From Deltaproteobacteria bacterium (GTDB taxonomy: Bacteria; Desulfobacterota; Binatia; Binatales; Binataceae), in contig JAKAVN010000007.1 of NCBI GenBank assembly GCA_021827495.1, positions 1 to 48,540 on the forward strand: DNA of 48,540 nt. The letters are read 5' to 3'. Numbering within the stretch: the first letter of the stretch is position 1; the number at the start of each line of letters is the position of its first letter. The position numbers and the translations under genes are program-made. This document shows positions 35,621 through 44,962 of this stretch, in pieces. The notes beneath the pieces are model-generated. The model did not search any database. It was given only the letters and a program-made list of their open reading frames with translations, and was not told where the DNA came from.

Positions 35621-37954
35621 TCACCGAGCAGTTCCGCCTGACTTGCTGGCTGCGCGCCGCGGCGCCGCCGGATCCAAACCAGCCGTCTGGCGCCGCATTG
35701 CCGCCGCGGCCGCGCGCTCCAAGCCCGCGCGATCGAACGTCATCACCATCATCGCAGGCTTGCGCGGTACCGAAGCGGGCGCAAGCCGCACTGGGTAGGG
35801 AAAATAGATTCGACTGGCATCCGCGCCGTAGGTCCGGATTATCGGTTCGAGCGCATCGTACCAGCCCTCGATTCCCACCGCTATCCCGCCGGCCTCCGAC
35901 GGGCCGAGGACAACCTTGAAACGGAAGTAGTGAGGGTTCGCGTTGGTAGCTGTGAATGCTGCGCCGCCGAACCAGCCTTGTGGCAGCAGGCGGAGTTGTT
36001 GCGCATGTTCGGGGCTGAGCGATGCGGGGTCGCCGCCTTGCGTGAGGTAACGCTCGGCGCCGAGCAGTAGTGCGTCGAATCGTGCGCGGGCCATGCGGCG
36101 CTGCATCTCGATCGCGGTCAGATTACGATACGGGGCGAGGGTTTGCGGCGCGATCCGATAGAGCGTAACGCCCCCGACCTCGAGCGGTTGGGTGTCCAAG
36201 GAGGCGAGCAACTTGTCCGTCGCGATGCGCTCCCGGTCAATCGTCGGCCATAGCAGCCAGGTATCTATGGTGCGCTGATTACCCATGCGCGCAACCAGGT
36301 AGTTGGTGCGCGATCCAACAATGACGGCGGTTACGTCGTGGTTGGCCAGGTAGACTTTCAGTTGATCGCCAGCCTCGGGCACACCGGCAACATTGTAAAG
36401 CCCCGCCATGATTGGCCAGCCGCTATGCTCGGCGGGTATCGCCGGCGCGTAGCCAACGTACCCGCCGTCCATCCGGAAATACATGTTGGCCGCCGCCTGC
36501 CAGAGATCCCCTTCGCCGAAGAATCCATAAGGCAAAACCATCACGGTTTGCCCGGGCGCGATGTATTGGCGATAGAGGCCACTGCTGAAGAACGCGGGTA
36601 TTTCGGCTGGCGTGGTCCATAGTGACACGGAGAGGTTAGGCAGCATGAATGGGATGATTGCCAGGCCGAGCGCCCAGCGCGGCACCCGTCGACCGCCTTC
36701 CTCGGCCAGCCACGTGGCGACTAATACGGCCGCCGCCAGATACGCATACATCATAAAACGCCCGGGCAGCGCTTTGTCGATCAGCGGTATGGCCGCGAGG
36801 CCTGCGCCAGGAAGCGGCATGATGATGCGGCCAGCGATCTCGAGGAATGGCCCCATCGCGAGGATGCAGGCGAAGGCGAGCATATACATCACGAATTTGC
36901 TGTCGCGGTTGTGCCAACGCTCGCGTGCGAATAGCCCGATGATCGCCAGCAGTGGCAGTCCCAGGTAAGCGCGGCTCTCGGACAGATCCGCGCGGAAGTA
37001 AGACGCAATCGCGCCGAACAGGCGTACACGGCCGAGTTCGTTGACGTTGGTAGGGACGAGAAAGTTCAGAAAATCCGCCGCGTTGTTCGTGGGCGAAAAT
37101 ATCGTACCCTGCGGCATCCCAAACGCCAGCATGTAATACAGGTAGGGCGACAAGATAGCCGCACTGATCGCGTATGCCGCGCCGATCGACCACACTGCGG
37201 AGGTCAGCCGCGGATACGCGTCAGCGGAGGCCGCGCGTGCTGCAACCACAATCGCGATCGCGCCGAAGAGCGCAGCGCTCGCGAAAATCTCAACCGACAG
37301 CAGAAATTGTGCGACCAGCAGCAGCACCAGGATGGCTACGAAGCCGCGCGCCGACAACTCGCCGGCGAGGCGGCGCAACGTCGCCCAAACCGCGAGCGGC
37401 ACCGAAAACACCAGCATGAAAAGTCCGCCGCCGATCATCGCGGTCAGCATGTAAGGTGAGAAGGCGAACAGGCATCCGCCAAGCCAGGCCGGCCAAAAGC
37501 GGTGCACGAGGTAGCGGCAGAGCACGAACGCGGACCATCCCGCCAGCGGCAAGCCGCTCAGATGCGCGACATTGCAGGAGACGATTGGCCCGTATAGCCG
37601 GGTAACAGGATAGAGCAGGCAGCTTGCCAGCGGGAAGGTGGTAGTCCACGCCAGGTTGACACCCGACGGCGCCCAAACCGCGGTGGTCTCGAAAGGGTTA
37701 AGATGGTGTGCAATGGCGTGGGCCCACCAGGCGAAAAACCAGATGTTCGCCAGCGCGTCGGGTCCGCGGCCGAGATAGGCGGTCGCCGGATCAGCGAGCA
37801 GCCCGCGTCCGAAGATCAGGAGTGACAACGCCAGGTAGGATAGGAACGCACCTGCGGCTTGGCGGCCGAAGAGTTGAGCGGACGGGCGTGAGTGACGCGC
37901 GTTGGCGCGCGCAATCACCTCCGACGCGCCGGCTAGTTCCGCTCCTGACCGCAT
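35621..37954 (-). CDS. Array gene G: polytopic membrane protein, GT-C-like (F-I sub-block)
   Basis: This 777-residue copy has D66 in GRGPDALANIWFFAWW, the membrane Glu in FLLSVEIFASAALFG, and GEGDLWQAAANMYFRMDGG in the C-terminal domain. Its first 10 residues, MRSGAELAGA, are the same as those of H, and both starts sit 37 bases after the stop of the previous gene. A longer in-frame start at 38068 would overlap H by 77 bases and is rejected: that extension is just a second frame of the duplicated 3' end of the upstream gene. A 44-bp stretch of its 3' part is identical to H. Confidence 0.83.
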   Translation of the reverse strand: MRSGAELAGASEVIARANARHSRPSAQLFGRQAAGAFLSYLALSLLIFGRGLLADPATAYLGRGPDALANIWFFAWWAHAIAHHLNPFETTAVWAPSGVNLAWTTTFPLASCLLYPVTRLYGPIVSCNVAHLSGLPLAGWSAFVLCRYLVHRFWPAWLGGCLFAFSPYMLTAMIGGGLFMLVFSVPLAVWATLRRLAGELSARGFVAILVLLLVAQFLLSVEIFASAALFGAIAIVVAARAASADAYPRLTSAVWSIGAAYAISAAILSPYLYYMLAFGMPQGTIFSPTNNAADFLNFLVPTNVNELGRVRLFGAIASYFRADLSESRAYLGLPLLAIIGLFARERWHNRDSKFVMYMLAFACILAMGPFLEIAGRIIMPLPGAGLAAIPLIDKALPGRFMMYAYLAAAVLVATWLAEEGGRRVPRWALGLAIIPFMLPNLSVSLWTTPAEIPAFFSSGLYRQYIAPGQTVMVLPYGFFGEGDLWQAAANMYFRMDGGYVGYAPAIPAEHSGWPIMAGLYNVAGVPEAGDQLKVYLANHDVTAVIVGSRTNYLVARMGNQRTIDTWLLWPTIDRERIATDKLLASLDTQPLEVGGVTLYRIAPQTLAPYRNLTAIEMQRRMARARFDALLLGAERYLTQGGDPASLSPEHAQQLRLLPQGWFGGAAFTATNANPHYFRFKVVLGPSEAGGIAVGIEGWYDALEPIIRTYGADASRIYFPYPVRLAPASVPRKPAMMVMTFDRAGLERAAAAAMRRQTAGLDPAAPRRAASKSGGTAR
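35788..35831. repeat. 44-bp stretch of G identical to H (copy 1)
   Basis: Positions 35788-35831 in gene G are identical base for base to 38141-38184 in gene H, including the synonymous positions. Sequence on both sides is clearly related but differs every few bases. It lies in the C-terminal coding part, about 165 bases from the stop of G and 150 from that of H. Confidence 0.85.
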
Positions 37955-37991
37955 CTTGCCCCAGCTTCCGCCCCAGCGGAACCGATCCGCT

Positions 37992-40307
37992 TCATCTCCC
38001 GGCTGCGCGCGCCGGCGCCGCCGGAGGCAAATCAGCGGTTGCGCGCCGCATCGCCAGAGTGGCGGCACGTTCTAGCCCTGCGCGCTCAAACGTCATCACC
38101 ATCATCGCCGGCCCGTGCGGCGCCGAAGCGGGCGAGAGCGGCACTGGGTAGGGAAAATAGATTCGACTGGCATCCGCGCCGTAGAGCTGGATTATCGGTT
38201 CGACCGCATCGTACCAGCCCTCCACTCCCACCGCTATTCCGTCGGGTTTCGCCGGGCCGAGACCAACCCGGGAATGAAAGAAGGGGTCGCCCACGGTGAA
38301 CAGCGGTCCGCCGAACCAGTCTTGAGGGAGCAGGCCGAGTTGCTGCGCGCGCTCGGGGCTGAGCGATGCAGGATCGCGGCCTTCGGCGAGGTAGCGCTGC
38401 GCTCCGCGAAGCAGGGCCTCGAATCGCGTCCGCGCGGCGCGCCGCTGCATCTCGATCGCGGTCATATGACGATAGGGCGCGAGGGTCTGTGGCGCGATGA
38501 GGTAGAGAGTGATGCCGCCGATGTCGATCGATGGTGTATGCAGCGAGGCGAGCAACGTGTCCGTCGCGATACGTTCCCGGTCAATCGTCGGCGATCGCCG
38601 CCAAGTCGCGCTAGTGCGCTGACTGCCCACCCGCGAAACAAGGTATTGGGTGCGCGGTCCGAGAATGATGGCGCTTACGTCGTGATTGGCCAGGTAGGCC
38701 TTCAGTTGATCGCCAGCCTGAGGCACGCCGGCAATCCTGTAAAACCCGGACATGATTGGCCAATCGCGATGTTCTTCAGGTATCGGCGGTGCCCAGCCGA
38801 CGTATCCGCCCGCCATCCGAAAATACATGTTGGCTGCCGCCTGCCACAGCATCCCTTCGCCGTACAATCCATAGGGTAACACGACTACGGTTTGACCAGG
38901 TGTGAGGTATTGGCGATAAAGACCGTCGCTGAAGAAGCGCGGAATCTCGGCCGCAGTGGTCCAGCACGACGCCGCAAGATTGGGCAGCATGAACGGCATG
39001 ATCGCAACGCCCAGCGCCCAACGCAGGGTCTTTCTGCCTTTTTGCTCTCCCGCCTTGGCCAGCCACATCGCGACTATCACGGCCAGCGCCAGATAGGTAT
39101 AAACCATGAACCGCGCGGGCATCGATTTGTCCAAAAGCGGTACAACCACTAGTGCCGCCGCGGGAAGCGGCATGACGCGGTGGCCCAGGATCTCGAGGAA
39201 CGGCCCCATCGCGAGGACGCAGGCACAGGCGAGCATATACACCATGAACCTGCCGCCGCGCTCGCGCCAGCGCTCGCGCGCGAACAGCACGATGATCGCG
39301 AGTAGCGGCAGACCCAGATAGCCGCCGGACTCGGATAGTAGGTTTAGGAATTGATACGTTATTGGGCCGAACAGTGGCAGATTCCCTAGCTGATTCAAAC
39401 TGGTTGGAACAAAAAAGTTGACCAGATCAATACACACCTGCCAAGGCGGAAAGACCAGCCCGCGCGGGATTCCAAACGCGAGCATGTAATACAGGTACGG
39501 CAGCAGGATCGCCGCGCTGGCGGCGTAGGCCAGGATGATCGACGCCGCCGCCGAACGCAGGCGCGCACGCTCCTCGGACGACGCTGGCCGGGCGGCTAGC
39601 GCGATGGCAATCGCGCCGAAGAGCGCGGCGCTCGCGAAGATCTCGGGTGACATCAGGAACTGCGCCACCAGCAGCGCCACGAGGGTGGTCACCAAGCCGC
39701 GCGCCTCGAGTTCGCCCGCCAGCCGGCGCAGCGTCGCCCATACCGCCAGCGGCAGCGGAAAAACCAGCATCAGGAATACGCTGCCAATCATCCCAGTGAG
39801 CATGTACGGCGAGAAGGCGAAGAGCCATCCGCCGAGCCAGGCCGGCCAGAAGTGCCGCACAACATAGCGGCAGAGCACGAACGTGGACCACCCCGCCAGC
39901 GGCGGGGCGACGAGATGCAGGACATTGCAGGAGACGATCGGCCCCCACAGTCGCGTGACCGGATAGAGCAGACAGGTTGCTAGCGGAAAGTCAGTGGTCC
40001 ATGCCAGGTTGACGCCCGAGGGCGCCCAAACTGTGGTAGTCAGGAAGGGATTCAGATGATGCGAAATGGCGTGGGCCCACCAGGCCAGAAACCAGATGTA
40101 CTGCTGCGCGTCGGGCCCTTGACCGAGATAGGCACTGGCTGGATGGGCGAGCATGCCGCGTCCGAAGAACAGAACTGACAACACCAGGTAAGACAGAAAC
40201 GCAGCCGCGGCGTGGAGGCCGAAGAGCTGCGCGGCGGGGCTCGGGTCTCGCGCGTCGTCGCGCGCTATCATCTCCGGCGCGCCGGCTAGCTCCGCTCCTG
40301 ACCGCAT
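37992..40307 (-). CDS. Array gene H: polytopic membrane protein, GT-C-like (F-I sub-block)
   Basis: This 771-residue copy has D66 in GQGPDAQQYIWFLAWW, NLAWTTDFPLATCLLYPVTR as in F, and the membrane Glu in FLMSPEIFASAALFG. The C-terminal domain has GEGMLWQAAANMYFRMAGG and PTIDRERIATDTLLASLHT. It has the best ribosome binding site of the set: GGAGGAGGCGGGGAGGAG lies directly before ATG 40307, which supports this start over the in-frame 40421. The gap to the stop of I is 37 bases, the same as between H and G, so the duplicated unit includes its spacer and upstream gene end. Confidence 0.84.
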   Translation of the reverse strand: MRSGAELAGAPEMIARDDARDPSPAAQLFGLHAAAAFLSYLVLSVLFFGRGMLAHPASAYLGQGPDAQQYIWFLAWWAHAISHHLNPFLTTTVWAPSGVNLAWTTDFPLATCLLYPVTRLWGPIVSCNVLHLVAPPLAGWSTFVLCRYVVRHFWPAWLGGWLFAFSPYMLTGMIGSVFLMLVFPLPLAVWATLRRLAGELEARGLVTTLVALLVAQFLMSPEIFASAALFGAIAIALAARPASSEERARLRSAAASIILAYAASAAILLPYLYYMLAFGIPRGLVFPPWQVCIDLVNFFVPTSLNQLGNLPLFGPITYQFLNLLSESGGYLGLPLLAIIVLFARERWRERGGRFMVYMLACACVLAMGPFLEILGHRVMPLPAAALVVVPLLDKSMPARFMVYTYLALAVIVAMWLAKAGEQKGRKTLRWALGVAIMPFMLPNLAASCWTTAAEIPRFFSDGLYRQYLTPGQTVVVLPYGLYGEGMLWQAAANMYFRMAGGYVGWAPPIPEEHRDWPIMSGFYRIAGVPQAGDQLKAYLANHDVSAIILGPRTQYLVSRVGSQRTSATWRRSPTIDRERIATDTLLASLHTPSIDIGGITLYLIAPQTLAPYRHMTAIEMQRRAARTRFEALLRGAQRYLAEGRDPASLSPERAQQLGLLPQDWFGGPLFTVGDPFFHSRVGLGPAKPDGIAVGVEGWYDAVEPIIQLYGADASRIYFPYPVPLSPASAPHGPAMMVMTFERAGLERAATLAMRRATADLPPAAPARAAGR
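38141..38184. repeat. 44-bp stretch of H identical to G (copy 2)
   Basis: Identical to 35788-35831, 2353 bases away; see copy 1. The corresponding part of gene I (near 40494-40537) matches only in shorter runs. Confidence 0.85.
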
Positions 40308-40344
40308 CTCCTCCCCGCCTCCTCCCCGGCCGAACCGCCCCGCT

Positions 40345-42603
40345 TCATCTCCCGGCTGCGCGCGAGGGCGTCGCCGGATGCAAATCAGCGGCGTCGCGTC
40401 GCATAACTGCGGCGGCGGCATGCTCCAGACCCGCGCGGTCGAACGTCATGACCATCATCGCCGGGCCGCGCGGCGCCGAAGCGGGCGATAGCGGCACCCA
40501 GTACGGGAAATAAATTCGACTGGCATCCGCCCCATAGCTCCGGATTACCGGTTCCAGCGCATCGTACCAGCCCTCGATTCCCACCGCTATCTCATCAGGC
40601 TGGGCGGGGCCGAGCATAACATCGGAATTAAAGATCGTGTTGGTATCGCTGATGCTGAGGAACGCTCCGCCGAACCATCCTTGCGGCAGCAGGCCGAGTT
40701 GTTGCGCACGTTGCGGGCTGAGCGATGCGGGGTCGCCGCCCTTGGCCAGGTAGCGCTGCGCTCCGAGCAGCAGCGCCTCGAATCGCGCTCGCGTGGCGCG
40801 CCGTTCCATCGTAAGCGCGGTCAGCTTGCGATACGGCGCGAGCGTTTGCGGCGAGAGTCGATAGAGCGTGACGCCTCCGGCCTCGATTGCTGGCACGCCC
40901 AGCGAGTTCAGCATCGCAACGGTCGCCTCGCGCTCCGGCGCAAGCGTCGGCGATCGCAGCCAGGTGGTGGCCGTGGGATGCCCGTTAATCGCGCCGACGT
41001 GGTATTGGCGTCGCGGACCGACGATCACCGCTTCGACGCCGTGATTGGCCATGTACGCCTTCAGTTGATCGCCGGCCGCGGGGACTCCCTGGAGCTGGTA
41101 AAGCCCCTCGATGATCGGCCAGCGGCTCGGTTCCTCGGGCACTGGCGGCGCGAAGCTCACGTAGCCCTCCGCCATCCGAAAATACATGTCAGTTGCCGCC
41201 TGCCACAGCATCCCCTCCCCAAGCATTCCGTAGGGCAGCACGATCACGGTCTCGCCCGGCGCGAGGTATTGGCGATAGAGGCCGGCGCTGAAGAAGGCCG
41301 GCAGCGCGGCCGGCGTTGCCCAGTACGCCGCTGAAAGGTTGGGCAGCATGAACGGCACAATCGCAAGCCCGAGCGCCCAGCGCCGGGCGTCGCGCCCGCC
41401 TGCCTCAGCGAGCCACCTCGCGGCCATCACCGCCAGCGCCAGGTATGCGTACAGCATGAAGCGCGCGGGCAGCGCCTTGCTGAGCAGCGGCATGCGAGCG
41501 ACTGCGGAGCCCGGAAGTCCCATCACGATCCGCCCGGCGATTTCGAGCCGCGGTCCCATCGCGAGCGCGCAGATCACGATGAGCAGATGGATGAGGAATC
41601 TTCCGCCCGCAACGTTCCAACGCTCGCGCGCGAAGAGAATCACGATCGCCAGCAGCGGCAGTCCGAGGTAGGCGCCACACTCGGACATCTCGGCGCGGAA
41701 CTGATGCGTGATCGGAAGGAAGAACGGTATGCGGCCAAGCTCATTGACGGTGGTTGGGATGAAGAAGCTCACGAGATCGATTGCGGAATCCCAGGACGAA
41801 AAAATTGGCCCCGAGGGAGCCGGGAAGGCGAACATGTAATAGAGATAGGGCGAGACGATTACCGCCGCGGCCGCGTATGCCGCGCCGATCAGAGCCGCGG
41901 TCGAGAGCAAACGCCGCCGCTCCCCAGGCGCCATTGCGGGCGCCGCCAGCCCAAGTGCGATCGCGCCAAACAGCGCCGCGCTGGCGACGATCTCGGCGAA
42001 CAGCAAAAACTGCGCGGTGATGAGGATCGCGAGCGCCGCGAAGAACCCTCGGGCGCCGACGTTGCCGTCGATCCGGCGCAGCGTCGTATAGACGGCGAGC
42101 GGTATCGGCCACACCAGGGTAAGGTCCATATTGCCCAGCATCCGGCTCAGCACATACGGGGAGAAGGCGAAGAGCAATCCGCCGAATGTCGCCGGCCAGC
42201 ATCCGCGCACCACGTATCGGCACAGCACGAACGCGCTCCATCCGGCCAGCGCCGGCGATACCAGGCAAAGGAAATTGTACGAGACGATCGGCCCGAAGCC
42301 GCGCGTGATCGGATACACCAGCCACGCCGCGAGCGGCATGTTGGCCGTCCAGGCGAGATTAACTCCGGAGGGGGCCCAGATGACGCTGGCCAGGAATGGG
42401 TTGAGTCCGTGCGAGATCGCGTGCGCCCACCAGCCCATGAACCAGATGTATAGCTGCGGATCGGGTCCGCGGCCGACGTAGCCGGTCGCCGGGTGGCCGA
42501 TCACGGCGCGTTCGAAGATCAGCAGCGACAGTGTGAGGTAGACGAGAAATGCGCCCGCGGCTTGGCGGTCGAACAGGCGGGGAACAGGCGTTGCGTCAGG
42601 CAT
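40345..42603 (-). CDS. Array gene I: polytopic membrane protein, GT-C-like (F-I sub-block)
   Basis: This 752-residue copy has D48 in GRGPDPQLYIWFMGWW, NLAWTANMPLAAWLVYPITR (the first T of WTT kept, the second changed), and the membrane Glu in FLLFAEIVASAALFG. The C-terminal domain has GEGMLWQAATDMYFRMAEG. PTLAPEREATVAMLNSLGV replaces the PTIDRERIAT block of F, G and H, so it branches outside those three. ATG 42603 (MPDATPVPRLFDRQ) aligns with the N-termini of the others; the in-frame start at 42759 adds a Cys/Arg-rich segment and would run into J. The gap to J is 118 bases. Confidence 0.82.
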   Translation of the reverse strand: MPDATPVPRLFDRQAAGAFLVYLTLSLLIFERAVIGHPATGYVGRGPDPQLYIWFMGWWAHAISHGLNPFLASVIWAPSGVNLAWTANMPLAAWLVYPITRGFGPIVSYNFLCLVSPALAGWSAFVLCRYVVRGCWPATFGGLLFAFSPYVLSRMLGNMDLTLVWPIPLAVYTTLRRIDGNVGARGFFAALAILITAQFLLFAEIVASAALFGAIALGLAAPAMAPGERRRLLSTAALIGAAYAAAAVIVSPYLYYMFAFPAPSGPIFSSWDSAIDLVSFFIPTTVNELGRIPFFLPITHQFRAEMSECGAYLGLPLLAIVILFARERWNVAGGRFLIHLLIVICALAMGPRLEIAGRIVMGLPGSAVARMPLLSKALPARFMLYAYLALAVMAARWLAEAGGRDARRWALGLAIVPFMLPNLSAAYWATPAALPAFFSAGLYRQYLAPGETVIVLPYGMLGEGMLWQAATDMYFRMAEGYVSFAPPVPEEPSRWPIIEGLYQLQGVPAAGDQLKAYMANHGVEAVIVGPRRQYHVGAINGHPTATTWLRSPTLAPEREATVAMLNSLGVPAIEAGGVTLYRLSPQTLAPYRKLTALTMERRATRARFEALLLGAQRYLAKGGDPASLSPQRAQQLGLLPQGWFGGAFLSISDTNTIFNSDVMLGPAQPDEIAVGIEGWYDALEPVIRSYGADASRIYFPYWVPLSPASAPRGPAMMVMTFDRAGLEHAAAAVMRRDAADLHPATPSRAAGR

Positions 42604-42721
42604 CTGCGCGCCGGAAAAAAACCAACCGGCTCCGCCGAATCGTACCAACCCGTGTGCGCCGCTGCTACAGCGGCAGCGTATGCACTTGCGATGAATCGAA
42701 CGCCCGTGCGCGCCGCGCGGG

Positions 42722-44962
42722 TCAGCGCGGCGTCGTTGCAGACGAACGATTCGTGCCAATGGACGGCGTGGGATCCTTAGAGTCAGACCTGGAATCGAAA
42801 TCGAGCCGTGGCGGCTCTGTGAGCGCCAATGCCGCGGCGCGAGCGAGCCCTTGGCGATCGAAGGTCATCGTCAGCGGGTGGTAGTACGCGCGTGTGGACG
42901 CCGACCTTTTTCCCAGCCGCGAGGGAAAAGCAAAATGGAGGCGCTGTGTGTACACGCCATAGCGATCGATGAGCGGACGCAAGGCCGCGTAGGTTCCCAA
43001 CAGTCCGACCGTGATGAGGCCGTCGGGCTCCGCATGCAGGTACAGCCGGTAGTCAGAGGCGCGCGCGGGCATCGGCAGCCACGCGGCGGGCAAGCGCCCA
43101 ATTTTCGCCGCGCGCTTGGGTGTTAGGCCCGCCGGATCGGCTCCTGAAGCGAGATAGCTCTGCGCGGCCATCAGTAGCGCGCCGAAGCGCTGCGCATTCG
43201 CCAGCGTTTCCATCCGCGTCCAGTCAAGCCCGCGGTAAGGAGCGAGCGTCGCGGGTGGTACGCGGTACAGCGCGATACCGCCCGCCGCAATGACGGGCGC
43301 GCCGAGCGCCGCAAGGATCGGATCGATCGTGGGAAAGTCGGCGGGCAAGGGATTGTCGCCCCGAATCGCCGCCGTCACTTCATGGTCAGCGGCGAAGGCT
43401 TTCCATTGATCGGCCGGATCAGGAATCGTGGCGCGCTGGATGGCCGAGCGAACGATCGGCCATCGCATATAAGACTCCGGGCTGAGCGGCGGGTATCCGC
43501 CGGCGAGACGAAAGTACATCCCGCTCAGCGCCTGCCACAGCATACAAGCGTCGGCCTCGCCCCATGCGTATGGCAGCGTCGCGACGATCTCGCCCCGCGC
43601 GAGATAGCGCCGGTACCTCCCGGTCGTAAAGAAGGCGGGCGGCGGCGCGACACTGCCGGGCGCGGCCCACACGCGCGCCGCCGGATTGGGCAAGAGCGAC
43701 GCGAAGACCAGCGCGCCGGCGCCCGCGCGCGTCAATGTCCGCCGCCGCGGCGCCGCCAGCCACAGCGCGGCGAGTACGGCGAGCGTCAGGAACAGGTAAA
43801 CGGTGAAACGCAAGGGCAACGCCTGGTCGAGCAGCGGCGCGCGATGGAACAGCGACCACGGGAGCTTGAAATAGGCTTTACCCGCCACGTGGAGCCGCAG
43901 CCCCATCGCCGCCACCGCCGTGACCATCAGCATCAGGCCGAGCACGCGCGCCTCGAGCGTGCGCCAGCGCTCGAGCGTAAACCAGATCGCGATCGCCAGG
44001 AGCGGCAAACCAACGTAGGCGGCCTGCTCGGAGACGTCGCTGGTGAAGGTGGCGGAGACGCCGCGAAACAGGCCGATCGCCGATCCGAGTGCGATAGTCC
44101 TGGTGGGAACCAGGAAATTCAGCAGATCGGCGGAGTGCCAGCTTGGCGAATAGATCGGAGTCGTCCGAAAACCGGCCCACAGATAGTACAGGTACGGACT
44201 GACGAGCATCGCCGTGCCCAGGTAAGCGAGAAAAATCGGCGCCGCCAGCTCCGCGGTACGCCGCCTGAGCTCGCGCGCGCCCATCGTCCACGCCGCCGCC
44301 AGGGCCAGCGCGCCGAAGACCGTCATCGTGGCGAGGATCTCGGTCGAGATCAGAAACTGCGCCGTCGCCAGCGCGAGCAATGCGAGTATGAAGATGCGGC
44401 GGCTGATGCGCTCGTGCAGGCGCGCCAGCACCAGGTGGACGGCAAGCGGGATGAGAAATGCCGCCAGCAGGTTCAGATGCCCGCCGAATACCTGGGCCAG
44501 CATGTAGGAGGAGAAGCCAAAGATATAGCCGCCAAGCAGCGAGGGCCCAAAGCGGCCGGTGAGACGGTGGCAGAGCATGAACGCGGTCCATGCCGTGAGC
44601 GCCGGGCAGGCGACGCAGAGCAGGTTGAAAGTCGTAATTGGTCCGACAGCCGCGGTCAGCGGCAGGGCGAGCAGGCTCAGCAGCGGAATCGAGGTCGCCC
44701 AGGCCAAGTTGAAGCCGGCCGGCGCAAAGATGAGCCTGCAGACGAACGGGTTGAGATGATGCGCGATCGCGTACGGCCACCAGACCAGACACCAGATGAA
44801 AAAGGCCTGATCGATTCCGCGTCCCAGGTAGATGGTCGTGAAGTGAGGCGCGGCGGCGCGCGCGAACAGCAGACCCGAGAACCCCAGATAGAGAAGCAGC
44901 GCGGCAAGGCGCGGATGCCGCGAAACGGCCGCAACAGTCGCTTCGCCCGAAGCCCGCGTCAC
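42722..44962 (-). CDS. Array gene J: polytopic membrane protein, GT-C-like, first in the array
   Basis: This 746-residue copy is the most upstream in transcription and one of the most divergent. D51 is in GRGIDQAFFIWCLVWWPYA, with DQ where others have DP; FAPAGFNLAWATSIP has FAP for WAP. The membrane Glu is in FLISTEILATMTVFG, and GGYIFGFSSYMLAQV is kept. The C-terminal domain has ACMLWQALSGMYFRLAGG. The end, PLTMTFDRQGLARAAALAL, is family-like. GTG 44962 overlaps the stop of the upstream short ORF (GTGA), so its translation may depend on that ORF. About eleven helices are visible before the soluble domain. Confidence 0.82.
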   Translation of the reverse strand: MTRASGEATVAAVSRHPRLAALLLYLGFSGLLFARAAAPHFTTIYLGRGIDQAFFIWCLVWWPYAIAHHLNPFVCRLIFAPAGFNLAWATSIPLLSLLALPLTAAVGPITTFNLLCVACPALTAWTAFMLCHRLTGRFGPSLLGGYIFGFSSYMLAQVFGGHLNLLAAFLIPLAVHLVLARLHERISRRIFILALLALATAQFLISTEILATMTVFGALALAAAWTMGARELRRRTAELAAPIFLAYLGTAMLVSPYLYYLWAGFRTTPIYSPSWHSADLLNFLVPTRTIALGSAIGLFRGVSATFTSDVSEQAAYVGLPLLAIAIWFTLERWRTLEARVLGLMLMVTAVAAMGLRLHVAGKAYFKLPWSLFHRAPLLDQALPLRFTVYLFLTLAVLAALWLAAPRRRTLTRAGAGALVFASLLPNPAARVWAAPGSVAPPPAFFTTGRYRRYLARGEIVATLPYAWGEADACMLWQALSGMYFRLAGGYPPLSPESYMRWPIVRSAIQRATIPDPADQWKAFAADHEVTAAIRGDNPLPADFPTIDPILAALGAPVIAAGGIALYRVPPATLAPYRGLDWTRMETLANAQRFGALLMAAQSYLASGADPAGLTPKRAAKIGRLPAAWLPMPARASDYRLYLHAEPDGLITVGLLGTYAALRPLIDRYGVYTQRLHFAFPSRLGKRSASTRAYYHPLTMTFDRQGLARAAALALTEPPRLDFDSRSDSKDPTPSIGTNRSSATTPR

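Larger units (their letters stand above)
21168..44962 (-). repeat. Tandem array of ten paralogous polytopic membrane-protein genes (A to J)
   Basis: Ten genes of one family lie in one orientation over 23.8 kb, named here A (21168) to J (44962) in coordinate order and transcribed J to A; one methyltransferase gene lies between F and E. Shared blocks, in order: a D-x(3,4)-(I/M)W(F/L) motif after TM1; NP, then (W/F)AP and NLxW(T/A)T; a GPxxxxN step; the (F/I)xLCRY block; GGY(L/V)FGFSxYM; an invariant membrane Glu in E(I/L/T)xA(T/S/C)xxxF; and, in the roughly 290-residue extracytoplasmic C-terminal domain, MLWQAxSxMYFRMAGG(Y/W) and a near-terminal (V/I)MVFD or MTFDR. This fits duplication of a GT-C-like enzyme, but no characterised family is recognised. 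Confidence 0.9.

Noticed and set aside
21168-44962. CRISPR, integrative element or phage as the cause of the repetition
   Set aside because: No short spaced repeats, integrase, transposase, phage genes or tRNA were seen; the repeat unit is a whole gene.
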